Below are positions 14,461 to 20,489 of a DNA stretch of 20,489 nucleotides, piece by piece; position 1 is the first letter of the stretch; each line of letters opens with the position of its first letter. The stretch is from Collinsella sp. Its GTDB lineage: Bacteria > Actinomycetota > Coriobacteriia > Coriobacteriales > Coriobacteriaceae. The notes beneath the pieces were generated by a model. It ran no database searches and had not been told where the DNA came from. It saw only the letters and a list, made by a program, of their open reading frames with translations. Position numbers and translations under genes: made by a program. Location: NCBI GenBank assembly GCA_019414325.1, contig DXMG01000004.1, forward strand, positions 1 to 20,489, read 5' to 3'.

Positions 14461-15345
14461 ATGAGCGAAAAGCAAATGAGGCTCGGCGCCCTCGAAGCCG
14501 GCGGGACCAAGATGGTCTGTGCCGTGGTGTCCGGCGACGGCGAGGTCCTCGACCGTATGGAGACCCCGACGCTTACGCCCGCCGAGACCGTCCCGCAGAT
14601 GATCGAGTGGTTCACCGCCCGCGATGTGGACGCGTTGGGCATCGGCGCCTTCGGCCCGACCTGCGTCGACCCCAACGACGAGCGCTACGGCTCCATCCTC
14701 CAGACGCCCAAGCTCGCGTGGCGAGGCCATGGTCTTCGCGCCGCGTTCGCCGACGCCCTCGGGATTCCGGTGGCCTACGACACGGACGTTAACGTTGCCT
14801 GCCTCGGCGAAGTGGTCTTCGGCTGCTGCAAGGGGCTCGAGGACGCCGTCTACGTGACCATCGGCACCGGCGTGGGCGCGGGCGTCATGTGCGCGGGCAG
14901 ACTCCTTCACGGCATGCTGCACCCCGAGGCCGGTCACATGCTGGTAAGGACCCGTCCCACCGAGGAGGGACGCTGCGTCTGCCCGAGCCACGCGAGCTGT
15001 CTCGAGGGGCTCGCCTCCGGCCCCGCCATCGCCGCGCGCTGGGGAAAGCCCGCGGCCGAGCTCGCGGACAACGATGAGGTGTGGGCGCTCGAGGGGGATT
15101 ATCTGGGGCAGATGTGCGCGAACCTCGTGTTCATGTACTCGCCTCGCCGCATCGTCCTCGGCGGCGGCGTGATGCACCAGGAGCAGCTCTACGGCATCGT
15201 CCGCAAGAAGACCCTCGAATATCTGGGTGGCTACATCCAGACCGCCGAGCTTAAGGACATGGAGAGCTACATCTGCGCCCCGGGCTGCGGCGGCGACCAA
15301 GGAATCCTCGGCGCGGCCGAGCTGGCAAGAAGGGCGCTCGCGTAA
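14461..15345 (+). CDS. ROK-family sugar kinase, fructokinase-like
   Basis: This is an ATP-dependent kinase for a free hexose, most likely fructose. The 294-residue product opens with LGALEAGGTKMVCAVV (phosphate-binding loop) and contains GIGAFGP and YDTDVNVACLGE, with Asp109 as the likely base, then TIGTGVGAGV. The zinc site is HPEAGH (His159) with CPSHASC (Cys174, His177, Cys180), then LEGLASGPAI. The EAGGTK start and FGPTCVDPNDERYGSILQTPKLAW resemble the ScrK/GmuE fructokinase/mannokinase branch more than glucokinases. A strong AAGGAGG precedes the ATG. It would phosphorylate sugar released by the GH172 enzyme. Confidence 0.9.
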   Translation: MSEKQMRLGALEAGGTKMVCAVVSGDGEVLDRMETPTLTPAETVPQMIEWFTARDVDALGIGAFGPTCVDPNDERYGSILQTPKLAWRGHGLRAAFADALGIPVAYDTDVNVACLGEVVFGCCKGLEDAVYVTIGTGVGAGVMCAGRLLHGMLHPEAGHMLVRTRPTEEGRCVCPSHASCLEGLASGPAIAARWGKPAAELADNDEVWALEGDYLGQMCANLVFMYSPRRIVLGGGVMHQEQLYGIVRKKTLEYLGGYIQTAELKDMESYICAPGCGGDQGILGAAELARRALA

Positions 15346-15377
15346 CTTGCGCTCTCTCCGCCATACAACGCGTTAAG

Positions 15378-15427
15378 AAAAGACGAGCGCTTCTTGCCAA
15401 TTGAGCGGCAAGAAGTGCTCGTCTTTT
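15378..15427. terminator. Strong bidirectional terminator after the sugar cassette
   Basis: AAAAGACGAGC (15378-15388) pairs with GCTCGTCTTTT (15417-15427), and CTTCTTGCC (15390-15398) with GGCAAGAAG (15407-15415), with a G-T pair in between. This gives a 21-pair stem with an eight-base loop, T-rich on one side and A-rich on the other. It ends the PTS-ROK transcript on + and can stop the - strand degV scrap's upstream traffic. Confidence 0.9.
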
Positions 15428-15461
15428 GCATTTGTTTTTGGGGCAGGACGCCCCGCCTCCG

Positions 15462-15725
15462 CTAGAGTCCCTGGACCGCCACACCCACGAGGTTTGGACC
15501 GGTGTGGACAAGAAGCGCGGGGCTGATGTCGGAGCGGACGACCTCCACCGCGTTGGCCACGCGCTCGCACAGGGCCTGCTCCATGCGGTCGTAGAGGTCG
15601 GCGTGGGCCGAGGTGCAGCTCACGGCAAAGCGCACCTTGGGGTGCTTCTCGACGATGGCGGCGATGAGCTTGACCTCGGTGCGATGCGGTACTTGCACAG
15701 CCATTTCGTGTGCGCAAGGCTGTTG
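15462..15725 (-). pseudogene. C-terminal fragment of a DegV-family protein
   Basis: The - strand frame reads HRTEVKLIAAIVEKHPKVRFAVSCTSAHADLYDRMEQALC and ends SDISPALLVHTGPNLVGVAVQGL. The latter is the fatty-acid-binding DegV C-terminal signature with the HTGP motif. Only about 80 of about 280 residues are present, and no N-terminal domain lies upstream before a strong hairpin at 15747-15801. An ATG at 15704 exists but has no ribosome-binding site. It is probably a decayed remnant. Confidence 0.65.
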
Positions 15726-15746
15726 GCTTTGTGGGCCACAGCAATC

Positions 15747-15801
15747 ACCTTCCCCTTAGTATGATGGCCTGAACAATCCTCATGCTAGGGGGAAGGTTTT
15801 T
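15747..15801 (+). terminator. 18-pair imperfect palindrome with T-tract
   Basis: ACCTTCCCCTTAGTATGA (15747-15764) pairs over its full length with the segment 15780-15797, with two G-T pairs and a 15-base loop, followed by TTTT. It has the form of an intrinsic terminator but has no gene on its 5' side on the + strand. It may be the stem of a mobile-element end or repeat. Confidence 0.6.
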
Positions 15802-15823
15802 GTCGCGTAGCGGAAATTGGCCT

Positions 15824-15916
15824 CCACCCGCTGAGCGGGTGGCTTTCTATGCCGCGCGTGCCGCACGGCACGGACTAAAGTCCATGAATAAAAACGAGAA
15901 AGGCCACGTCCGGCCT
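15824..15916. mobile_element. Hairpin cluster, possible IS200/IS605-type end remnant
   Basis: Four hairpins follow one another with almost no spacing (15824-15842, 15858-15871, 15872-15883, 15901-15916). Serial short hairpins ending in a GGACTAAAGTCC-like stem are seen at ends of IS200/IS605 elements and in the RNA encoded there with TnpB. No tnpA or tnpB sequence is visible nearby, so this is only a suggestion. Confidence 0.25.
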
Positions 15917-16110
15917 CCCTCGCAAAGATGCTCCCACTCATTGGGGACAGACTTAAATGAGTGCTCTTGAAATGCCGGCGCCTGGGGACGTTCTTTTTCT
16001 GTCTGCAGTTTGGGAGGGTCCTTAGAGCTGCAGCGCGCCATGAGCGACGAGGCGAAGCGGATCATCCTGTCTTTCGAGTTCTAAGCAGAATTCCCCGTCT
16101 CTGAGTAATG

Positions 16111-16237
16111 ATTAGTGCGCATTTGTGCGTATTTGCGTGCGTAGGATTGCGTGGCCATGCGTGTATAAGCGCCGTCTGCGGCTGTATTATGACCATTTGG
16201 CGGTTATATACGCAAAAGTACGCACATACGCGCTAAT
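16111..16237. promoter_or_regulatory. Long inverted repeat, candidate operator
   Basis: The 28 bases at 16111-16138 are repeated, inverted, at 16210-16237. Both read ATTAG-(T/C)-GCG, then GTGCGTA, then TTTGCGT, with small gaps. The arms are about 70 bases apart and lie directly upstream of the oxidoreductase gene. Further GTGCG-type pieces occur in between and at 16239-16244. The likely ligand is the DeoR-family repressor encoded two genes on, perhaps through DNA looping. TATATA at 16205-16210 and TATAGA near 16247 are possible -10 boxes. Confidence 0.6.
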
Positions 16238-16294
16238 TTGTGCGAATATAGAGATGGCAGAAATGTTAGACGCTCCATGACCCAGGAGGCACAT

Positions 16295-17374
16295 ATGGCA
16301 GATTCCAAGCAGGTTCCACTCGACTCCGCGGCAGCAGCAAAGGCAGCGTTCGCTTCGGTCCAGGACAAGCCGTTCCCCGAGGACATCTTTACGGCTCCCG
16401 AGCTTCGTTGGGCTGTGATTGGTTGCGGTGTTATCGCCAACCAGATGGCCCAGTCCCTCGCTCTGGCCGGCCGCAAGCTCGCGGGCGTTGCCAACCGTAC
16501 GCTGTCCAAGGCCCAGGCTTTTGCCGAGCAGTATGGCGTCGAGAAGGTGTATGAGACGGTCGAGGACCTCTACGCCGATCCGGACATCGACGCCGTCTAT
16601 ATCACCACGCCGCACAACACGCATATTACCTATCTGCGTGCCGCGCTGGCCGCCGGCAAGCACGTGCTCTGCGAGAAGGCCATTACCCTCAACTCCGCCG
16701 AGCTCGACGAGGCCCGCGCCATTGCCGACGAGCACAACGTGGTCCTTATGGACGCCACCACAGTGCTTCACATGCCCTTGTATCAGGAGCTGCGCCGCCG
16801 TATGGATGCGGGTGACTTTGGCCGCATGAACCTCGCCCAGCTCAACTTTGGCAGCTATAAGGAGTACGGCGACCTGACTAACCGCTTCTACAACCGTAGT
16901 CTTGCCGGCGGTGCCATGCTCGATATCGGCGTGTATGCGCTCTCCGTCATGCGCCTGTTTATGGCCAGCCAACCCGCCGAGGTCGTGTCTCTGGGCAATA
17001 CCTGCGAGACTGGCGTTGACGTCGCGGGTGGCATTGTCTGTCGTAATGCCGAGCAACAGCTGGGCGTCGTGAGCCTTACGCTCCACTCCAAGCAGCCCAA
17101 GCGCTCGGTCATCAGCTTCGATAAGTGCTATATCGAGGTCAACGAGTATCCGCGTGCAGACCATGCGACCGTCGTGTGGACTGCGGACGGTCACCGTGAG
17201 GAGGTCCACGCTGGCACCGAGGCCTACGCGCTGTGCTACGAGATGGCCGACCTGGAGAAGGCCGTTGCTGGCGATGATTCGAAGCGCGAACTTCTGGGCT
17301 ATGCTTCTGATGTTATGGAGCTGATGACCAAGCTCCGCGCCGATTGGGGAGTCGTGTACCCCGAGGAGGAGTAA
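16295..17374 (+). CDS. Gfo/Idh/MocA-family NAD(P)-dependent oxidoreductase
   Basis: The 359-residue product has an N-terminal Rossmann fold with AVIGCGVIANQMA (Gly43, Gly45), then VYITTPHNTH and CEKAITLN (126-133), a variant of the family's EKP motif with the catalytic Lys128. The C-terminal substrate domain has GGAMLDIGVYALS. Such enzymes oxidise or reduce sugars, inositols and related polyols; the substrate here is unknown. ATG at 16295 was chosen because AGGAGG ends five bases before it, although the frame is open to 16238. The first 35 residues before the Rossmann fold form an unusual alanine-rich extension. It is followed three bases later by a DeoR repressor. Confidence 0.9.
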   Translation: MADSKQVPLDSAAAAKAAFASVQDKPFPEDIFTAPELRWAVIGCGVIANQMAQSLALAGRKLAGVANRTLSKAQAFAEQYGVEKVYETVEDLYADPDIDAVYITTPHNTHITYLRAALAAGKHVLCEKAITLNSAELDEARAIADEHNVVLMDATTVLHMPLYQELRRRMDAGDFGRMNLAQLNFGSYKEYGDLTNRFYNRSLAGGAMLDIGVYALSVMRLFMASQPAEVVSLGNTCETGVDVAGGIVCRNAEQQLGVVSLTLHSKQPKRSVISFDKCYIEVNEYPRADHATVVWTADGHREEVHAGTEAYALCYEMADLEKAVAGDDSKRELLGYASDVMELMTKLRADWGVVYPEEE

Positions 17375-17377
17375 GCG

Positions 17378-18124
17378 ATGCTTGCGGAAGATAGGCTCAA
17401 CGCGATCGTGTCGATGGTGCAGCAGACCGGCTCGGTAACGGTGCTAGAGCTAGCCGATGCCTTGGGCGTGACACCGTCCACCATTCGCCGTGACTTGCAA
17501 ACGCTCGACCGCGCGCACCGTATCGCCAAGGTGCACGGAGGCGCGACGAGTCTGGAGCGCGCGCACGTGACGCGCGACCTGACGATCAGCGAGCGCAGTG
17601 ATCTCCATAACGATGACAAGGAGCGCATCTGCGCCCGCGCCGCGGCCCTGGTGGAGCCCGATAGCTTTGTGTATATCGATTCGGGCTCCACGACCCTCAA
17701 GCTCATCGAGCATCTTCCGCATCTCGACGGCGTCACCTATGTGACCGATTCTGTGCTCCATGCCCAGCATCTCGCCCTGCGCGGTATGCGCACCGTTGTG
17801 CTGGGCGGCGAGCTCAAGCCCGATACCGAGGCGCTCGTCGGTCCCGATGCCTTGGCAACCCTGGACCGCTATAACTTCAACTGCGGCTTTTGGGGTTCCA
17901 ACGGCATTGCCGCCGAGCAAGGCTTTACGACGCCCGATATCGAGGAAGCGCAGGTCAAGCGTATCTCGATGCGCCATACAGCCAAACGCTTCGTAATCTC
18001 GGACGCCAGTAAGTTTGGCATGGTGGCTCCCGTCAAATTCGCGGACTTCCGCGACGCAACGGTTATAACCGCGGGCGAGGTGCCCGCCAAGTACCAGACG
18101 ATGGAAAACGTCATCACGGTTTAG
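17378..18124 (+). CDS. DeoR/GlpR-family transcriptional repressor
   Basis: This 248-residue sugar-phosphate-responsive repressor starts with MLAEDRLNAIVSMVQQTGSVTVLELADALGVTPSTIRRDL (winged helix-turn-helix, recognition helix about 32-42) and KVHGGATSL, the DeoR signature. The effector domain has FVYIDSGSTTLKLIEHLP and VVLGGELKPDTEALVGP, then FWGSNGI and FVISDASKFG, all typical of the phosphosugar-binding fold. It starts three bases after the oxidoreductase stop and so is cotranscribed with it. It probably controls the inverted repeat upstream of that gene. Confidence 0.94.
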   Translation: MLAEDRLNAIVSMVQQTGSVTVLELADALGVTPSTIRRDLQTLDRAHRIAKVHGGATSLERAHVTRDLTISERSDLHNDDKERICARAAALVEPDSFVYIDSGSTTLKLIEHLPHLDGVTYVTDSVLHAQHLALRGMRTVVLGGELKPDTEALVGPDALATLDRYNFNCGFWGSNGIAAEQGFTTPDIEEAQVKRISMRHTAKRFVISDASKFGMVAPVKFADFRDATVITAGEVPAKYQTMENVITV

Positions 18125-18168
18125 TAACGGGGCAAGGCCAAAACCATTTAGTTCTCTCAATAGAAAAG

Positions 18169-18201
18169 CGGCAACGTCCATTACGGGCGTTGCCGTTCTT
18201 G
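18169..18201 (+). terminator. Intrinsic terminator after the DeoR gene
   Basis: CGGCAACGTCC (18169-18179) pairs with GGGCGTTGCCG (18185-18195), with one T-G pair and a five-base loop ATTAC, followed by TTCTTGTT. It lies 44 bases after the stop codon. Confidence 0.85.
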
Positions 18202-18216
18202 TTATCCGCCGGTTTG

Positions 18217-18432
18217 TCTAAGTCTGTAACAACTAGACCGTTAAAAGTGGGCTAGGTGTTACAGATCGAGATGCTTCCGAACCGCGTCGTCCCTTTGTCT
18301 CAATCTGTAACATCTGGGACCGATTTTGCCGAGTTACTGTTACAGATCGAGATTTTCCCTTAAGGGGGATTCGAATGTCTCGATCTGTAACAGATAGACC
18401 GGAAAATGGGTTCTAACTGTTACAGATCGAGA
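18217..18432. repeat. Three tandem 55-base palindromic units
   Basis: The units are 18217-18271, 18298-18352 and 18378-18432. Each is exactly 55 bases, with starts 81 and 80 bases apart. Each has a left arm TCTCGATCTGTAACA (with variants) and a right arm TGTTACAGATCGAGA that pair over 15 bases (perfect in unit 3), and a GACCG block in the 25-base centre. In units 1 and 3 the centre extends the stem (CTAG/CTAG; TAGA/TCTA), with different bases preserving pairing. They sit in the convergent gap between the DeoR gene and the - strand pseudouridine synthase. They could be REP-like DNA repeats, RNA hairpins or bidirectional terminators. Confidence 0.85.
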
Positions 18433-18501
18433 CGTTTTGGGACCGCGGCTGAGCCATCGCGGCAAAACCATCATAAAGGTGCCTGTTCCCATTGTGGTGG
18501 T

Positions 18502-19161
18502 TTAGGGCTCCCAGGGGCAGGGGGCTTCGATGTGGATGTGCTCGCCGGTTACGGGATGCGTGAAGGACACGCTGTGGGCGTGGAGCATCAGGCCGCAGGG
18601 GCGCGGCGTTCCGTACAGGTCGTCGCCTACCAGGGGATGACGCTCGCTGGCCAGATGCACGCGGATCTGGTGCTTGCGGCCGGTGAGAAGCTCGACATCG
18701 ATATACGAGCGCGTGGGCAGGCCTCGGCGGCTCTTGAGGCGCTTGAGCACCTTCACGCGCGTTTGAGACGGCTTGCCGCTGGCGCCGACGCGCATCTTTC
18801 GACTGTCGTGTCGGTCGCGGGCGATGGGCTTGTCGATGAGCTTTTCGTTCCAGTCGATCTTGCCCTCGGCGAGCGCCAGGTAGTGCTTTTCGAAAGCGTG
18901 GTCGATGACCATCTGGTCAAAGGCGGGCTGCGTCTGCTTGTCGAGCGAGAACAGCACCACGCCGGTGGTGTTGCGGTCCAGGCGGTTAAGCGGCTGCATG
19001 TCGGTTGCGGCAAAGCCGTCGCCCATGGCAAGCAGCAAGTCGCTGGCGTAGTCGGTAAGCGTGCGCTCGCCGGTGCCGTCGCCGTGGACGATCATGCCGG
19101 CGGGCTTGTCGATGGCCATGAGCCAGGCGTCGCAGTAGAGGACTTGAGGTTCTTCGTTCAC
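18502..19161 (-). CDS. RluA-family pseudouridine synthase
   Basis: The enzyme converts uridine to pseudouridine in rRNA or tRNA. The 219-residue product has MAIDKPAGMIVHG near the start and the catalytic NRLDRNTTG (59-67, Asp62; HRLDxxTSG in most relatives). It also has HYLALAEG, LLTGRKHQIRVHLA and HPLVGDDLYG, the standard RluA/RluC/RluD set. It lacks the N-terminal S4 RNA-binding domain of RluD, so it belongs to the short RluA-type group; target positions are not predictable. GAAAGG precedes the ATG. It follows the U32-family gene by 15 bases on the same strand, probably one transcript. Confidence 0.92.
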   Translation of the reverse strand: MNEEPQVLYCDAWLMAIDKPAGMIVHGDGTGERTLTDYASDLLLAMGDGFAATDMQPLNRLDRNTTGVVLFSLDKQTQPAFDQMVIDHAFEKHYLALAEGKIDWNEKLIDKPIARDRHDSRKMRVGASGKPSQTRVKVLKRLKSRRGLPTRSYIDVELLTGRKHQIRVHLASERHPLVGDDLYGTPRPCGLMLHAHSVSFTHPVTGEHIHIEAPCPWEP

Positions 19162-19176
19162 GTGTAAGCCTTTCGG

Positions 19177-20489
19177 TTAGCTAATTCCCACAAACATGCA
19201 GCCCGAGGTGGCCCCGCGCAGGCGGGCGGCGGGCTTGCGGCCGGCCTGCGCTGCTTCGACGGCGCGACGGACGCGGGCGACGGCACGGCCCACCTCATCC
19301 GTCTCGAGCAGCGTTCCGTCCACCATAAGACGACGCACGCCGGCATCGAGCAGCTGAGGAACCTGCGGCGTGAGGTCGATGGGGTAGGCATCGTACAGGC
19401 GAGAGCGGCCGTGGATGTCGGTGCGGACGGGCATGACCTTTCCGTCGATATTCTTGAGCGAGAGCTTGCGGGCACGCAGACGGCAGTTGGCACAATCGTG
19501 GATGCAGCCGTTGGCAACCTGCAGAATGCAATGCTCGCTTGTCATGACGCGCGGGCGGCCAAAGACGGTGATGCCCAGAGCCGCGGGCGCGTCGGCGCCG
19601 AGTGAGACGATCTCGTCGAGCGTGATCTCGGGCGAGAGCCAAAACGCACCGGCTCCGCGCTTGGCAAGTGCCTCCATGCAAGGCGTGTTGTGCACGGGCA
19701 GGCAAGAGCGAATCTCGGCCGTGGCGCCAACCTGGGCGGCCAGGGCAAGCTCGGAGATATTGCCAATAGCGACCGTGGCGCCGGCAACAACCCACGGGTC
19801 GATGCGGACGTGGTCAACGGCGCGGCAGACCTCGTCGAGTACGGGCACGATACCCTGCTCAAATGCATCGGCAGGGGAGAGCTCGGCCGCATCGAGTGCG
19901 TCGGTGGTCATATAGATGCGCGTGGCGCCCTCGGCACGAGCGGCCTCGGCGGCGTCGAGCGAGGTGACGGTGGCGCAGATCTGCGGCTCATCGCGGTAAT
20001 GCTCGGGCATGGCGCGCGTACATTTGTCGAGTACCGGCAGCTCGAGCGTCTTCGCGCGCTCCTCGTACGGCGCCAGAATGGCCTCCTCCAATGCTTTACA
20101 GGCGGCGGCGCGCACCTTGTGCACGGCGGAGAAGCCCATACCGCAGCCCTCATCGAGCGCCACATCAAAGCTCGCAGCCTCAAAGGGCGAGGAGCCCATG
20201 CGCCCGACGTGCTCCACCAGATCTGCCGCCTCGACGGCGCGGGTCTTGGCGGCCTCGACGGTAAAGCCGGTGGCGGTGGCGGTGAGCGCGGGGTCGTCGC
20301 AGCAGGTGAGCGTAACGGTAAACGGCTCACCCAGACGCGCCACGACGGACACATCTACGGCGCGGCGGCGCAGCACGTCGCGCTTGAGCGCGGCGCCGGC
20401 GGCGTCGATGGCGCGCTGGCTGCGGATAATGCGCACGCGGCAGCCCTCGGGCATGCTACGGGGCACGGGACATTCGATGATGTCACCGG
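19177..20489 (-). CDS. U32-family peptidase-like protein, partial at the window edge
   Basis: The frame stays open to the right edge (GDIIECPVPRSMPEG continues upstream of the GTG at 20466), so the real start lies outside. The visible 436 or so residues begin in the middle of the family's long form. The first block, RVRIIRSQRAIDAAGAALKRD and so on to about residue 150, fits the inserted collagenase-like domain (DUF3656). The second fits a U32 barrel, ending with HCILQVANGCIHDCANCRLR, whose cysteines resemble the cysteine cluster of U32 proteins used to hold an iron-sulfur centre. The missing N-terminal part should carry the first barrel. U32 proteins of this type act in RNA hydroxylation or as putative collagenases; the role here is open. 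Confidence 0.85.
   Translation of the reverse strand, partial: GDIIECPVPRSMPEGCRVRIIRSQRAIDAAGAALKRDVLRRRAVDVSVVARLGEPFTVTLTCCDDPALTATATGFTVEAAKTRAVEAADLVEHVGRMGSSPFEAASFDVALDEGCGMGFSAVHKVRAAACKALEEAILAPYEERAKTLELPVLDKCTRAMPEHYRDEPQICATVTSLDAAEAARAEGATRIYMTTDALDAAELSPADAFEQGIVPVLDEVCRAVDHVRIDPWVVAGATVAIGNISELALAAQVGATAEIRSCLPVHNTPCMEALAKRGAGAFWLSPEITLDEIVSLGADAPAALGITVFGRPRVMTSEHCILQVANGCIHDCANCRLRARKLSLKNIDGKVMPVRTDIHGRSRLYDAYPIDLTPQVPQLLDAGVRRLMVDGTLLETDEVGRAVARVRRAVEAAQAGRKPAARLRGATSGCMFVGIS

Larger units (their letters stand above)
15705..16294. other. Non-coding stretch with serial hairpins and an upstream region
   Basis: No gene is supported beyond the degV scrap. From left to right it holds the 15747-15801 palindrome, then CCACCCGC-TGA-GCGGGTGG (15824-15842), GTGCCG-CA-CGGCAC (15858-15871) and GGACT-AA-AGTCC (15872-15883). 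AGGCC/GGCCT (15901-15916) follows, with an A-rich 5' flank that makes it terminator-like on -. CACTCATT (15935-15942) faces AATGAGTG (15956-15963). A short open tail ends at 16083 (RAMSDEAKRIILSFEF) but has no recognisable family. The last 180 bases are the control region of the oxidoreductase gene. Confidence 0.5.

Noticed and set aside
15704..15704. ATG at 15704 as start of an intact small - strand gene
   Set aside because: No ribosome-binding site upstream, and the product corresponds to only the C-terminal part of the DegV family.
16039..16083. Small gene ending RAMSDEAKRIILSFEF
   Set aside because: Too short, no ribosome-binding site, no family recognised; it may be the tail of a lost gene.
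18217..18432. CRISPR array
   Set aside because: Units are palindromes with conserved centres and only three copies, the spacers lie between 55-base hairpins, and no cas gene is present.
18406..19167. 253-codon + strand frame opposite the pseudouridine synthase
   Set aside because: The - strand carries all RluA-family motifs; the + frame has none and begins inside the palindromic repeat array.

Overview
The window looks like a chromosome segment of a Coriobacteriia member (Actinomycetota), most likely Collinsella or a close relative. This is inferred from the moderately high GC, the ribosomal-protein sequences and the mix of mannose-family PTS genes, ROK kinase and IS3 remnants. No 16S gene is present to prove it.

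Region 1 (1-6150) is the front part of the S10/spc ribosomal-protein supercluster, all on the + strand: rplC-rplD-rplW-rplB-rpsS-rplV-rpsC-rplP-rpmC-rpsQ-rplN-rplX. It ends in a strong intrinsic terminator directly after rplX, where rplE, rpsN and rpsH would normally follow. Three spots (before rplC, before rplB, before rplN) hold long untranslated stretches that fold into elaborate nested stems. An RNA-hairpin motif is shared by the rplC and rplB leaders, with a pairing-compatible base change. These are candidate autoregulatory leaders.

Region 2 (6151-7850) is a scrap zone: about 700 bases of non-coding, palindrome-rich DNA, an IS3-family transposase remnant (- strand, internally deleted) and the last third of an mtnN-like nucleosidase gene (+ strand), closed by a very strong GC-rich hairpin.

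Region 3 (7850-15430) is a sugar-uptake cassette on the + strand: a 913-aa LevR-type regulator, PTS EIIB-EIIC-EIID-EIIA of the mannose/fructose/sorbose family, a GH172 (DUF2961) glycoside hydrolase and a ROK-family (fructokinase-like) kinase. The last two are separated by an attenuator-like hairpin, and a strong terminator closes the unit. The regulator keeps its Walker A motif and PTS-sensing domains, but the GAFTGA loop is deleted and its Walker B acidic residues are replaced. It therefore probably does not work through sigma-54. The likely job is uptake and intracellular cleavage of a fructose- or arabinose-containing oligosaccharide, with the released sugar phosphorylated by the ROK kinase.

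Region 4 (15431-16294) holds a C-terminal degV scrap (- strand) and a run of hairpins that resembles a mobile-element end. It finishes with a long inverted repeat in front of a Gfo/Idh/MocA-type oxidoreductase (16295-17374) and its partner DeoR-family repressor (17378-18124).

Region 5 (18125-20489) contains a terminator, three regularly spaced 55-base palindromic units, and a - strand pair: an RluA-type pseudouridine synthase and a long U32-family peptidase-like protein that runs off the right edge.
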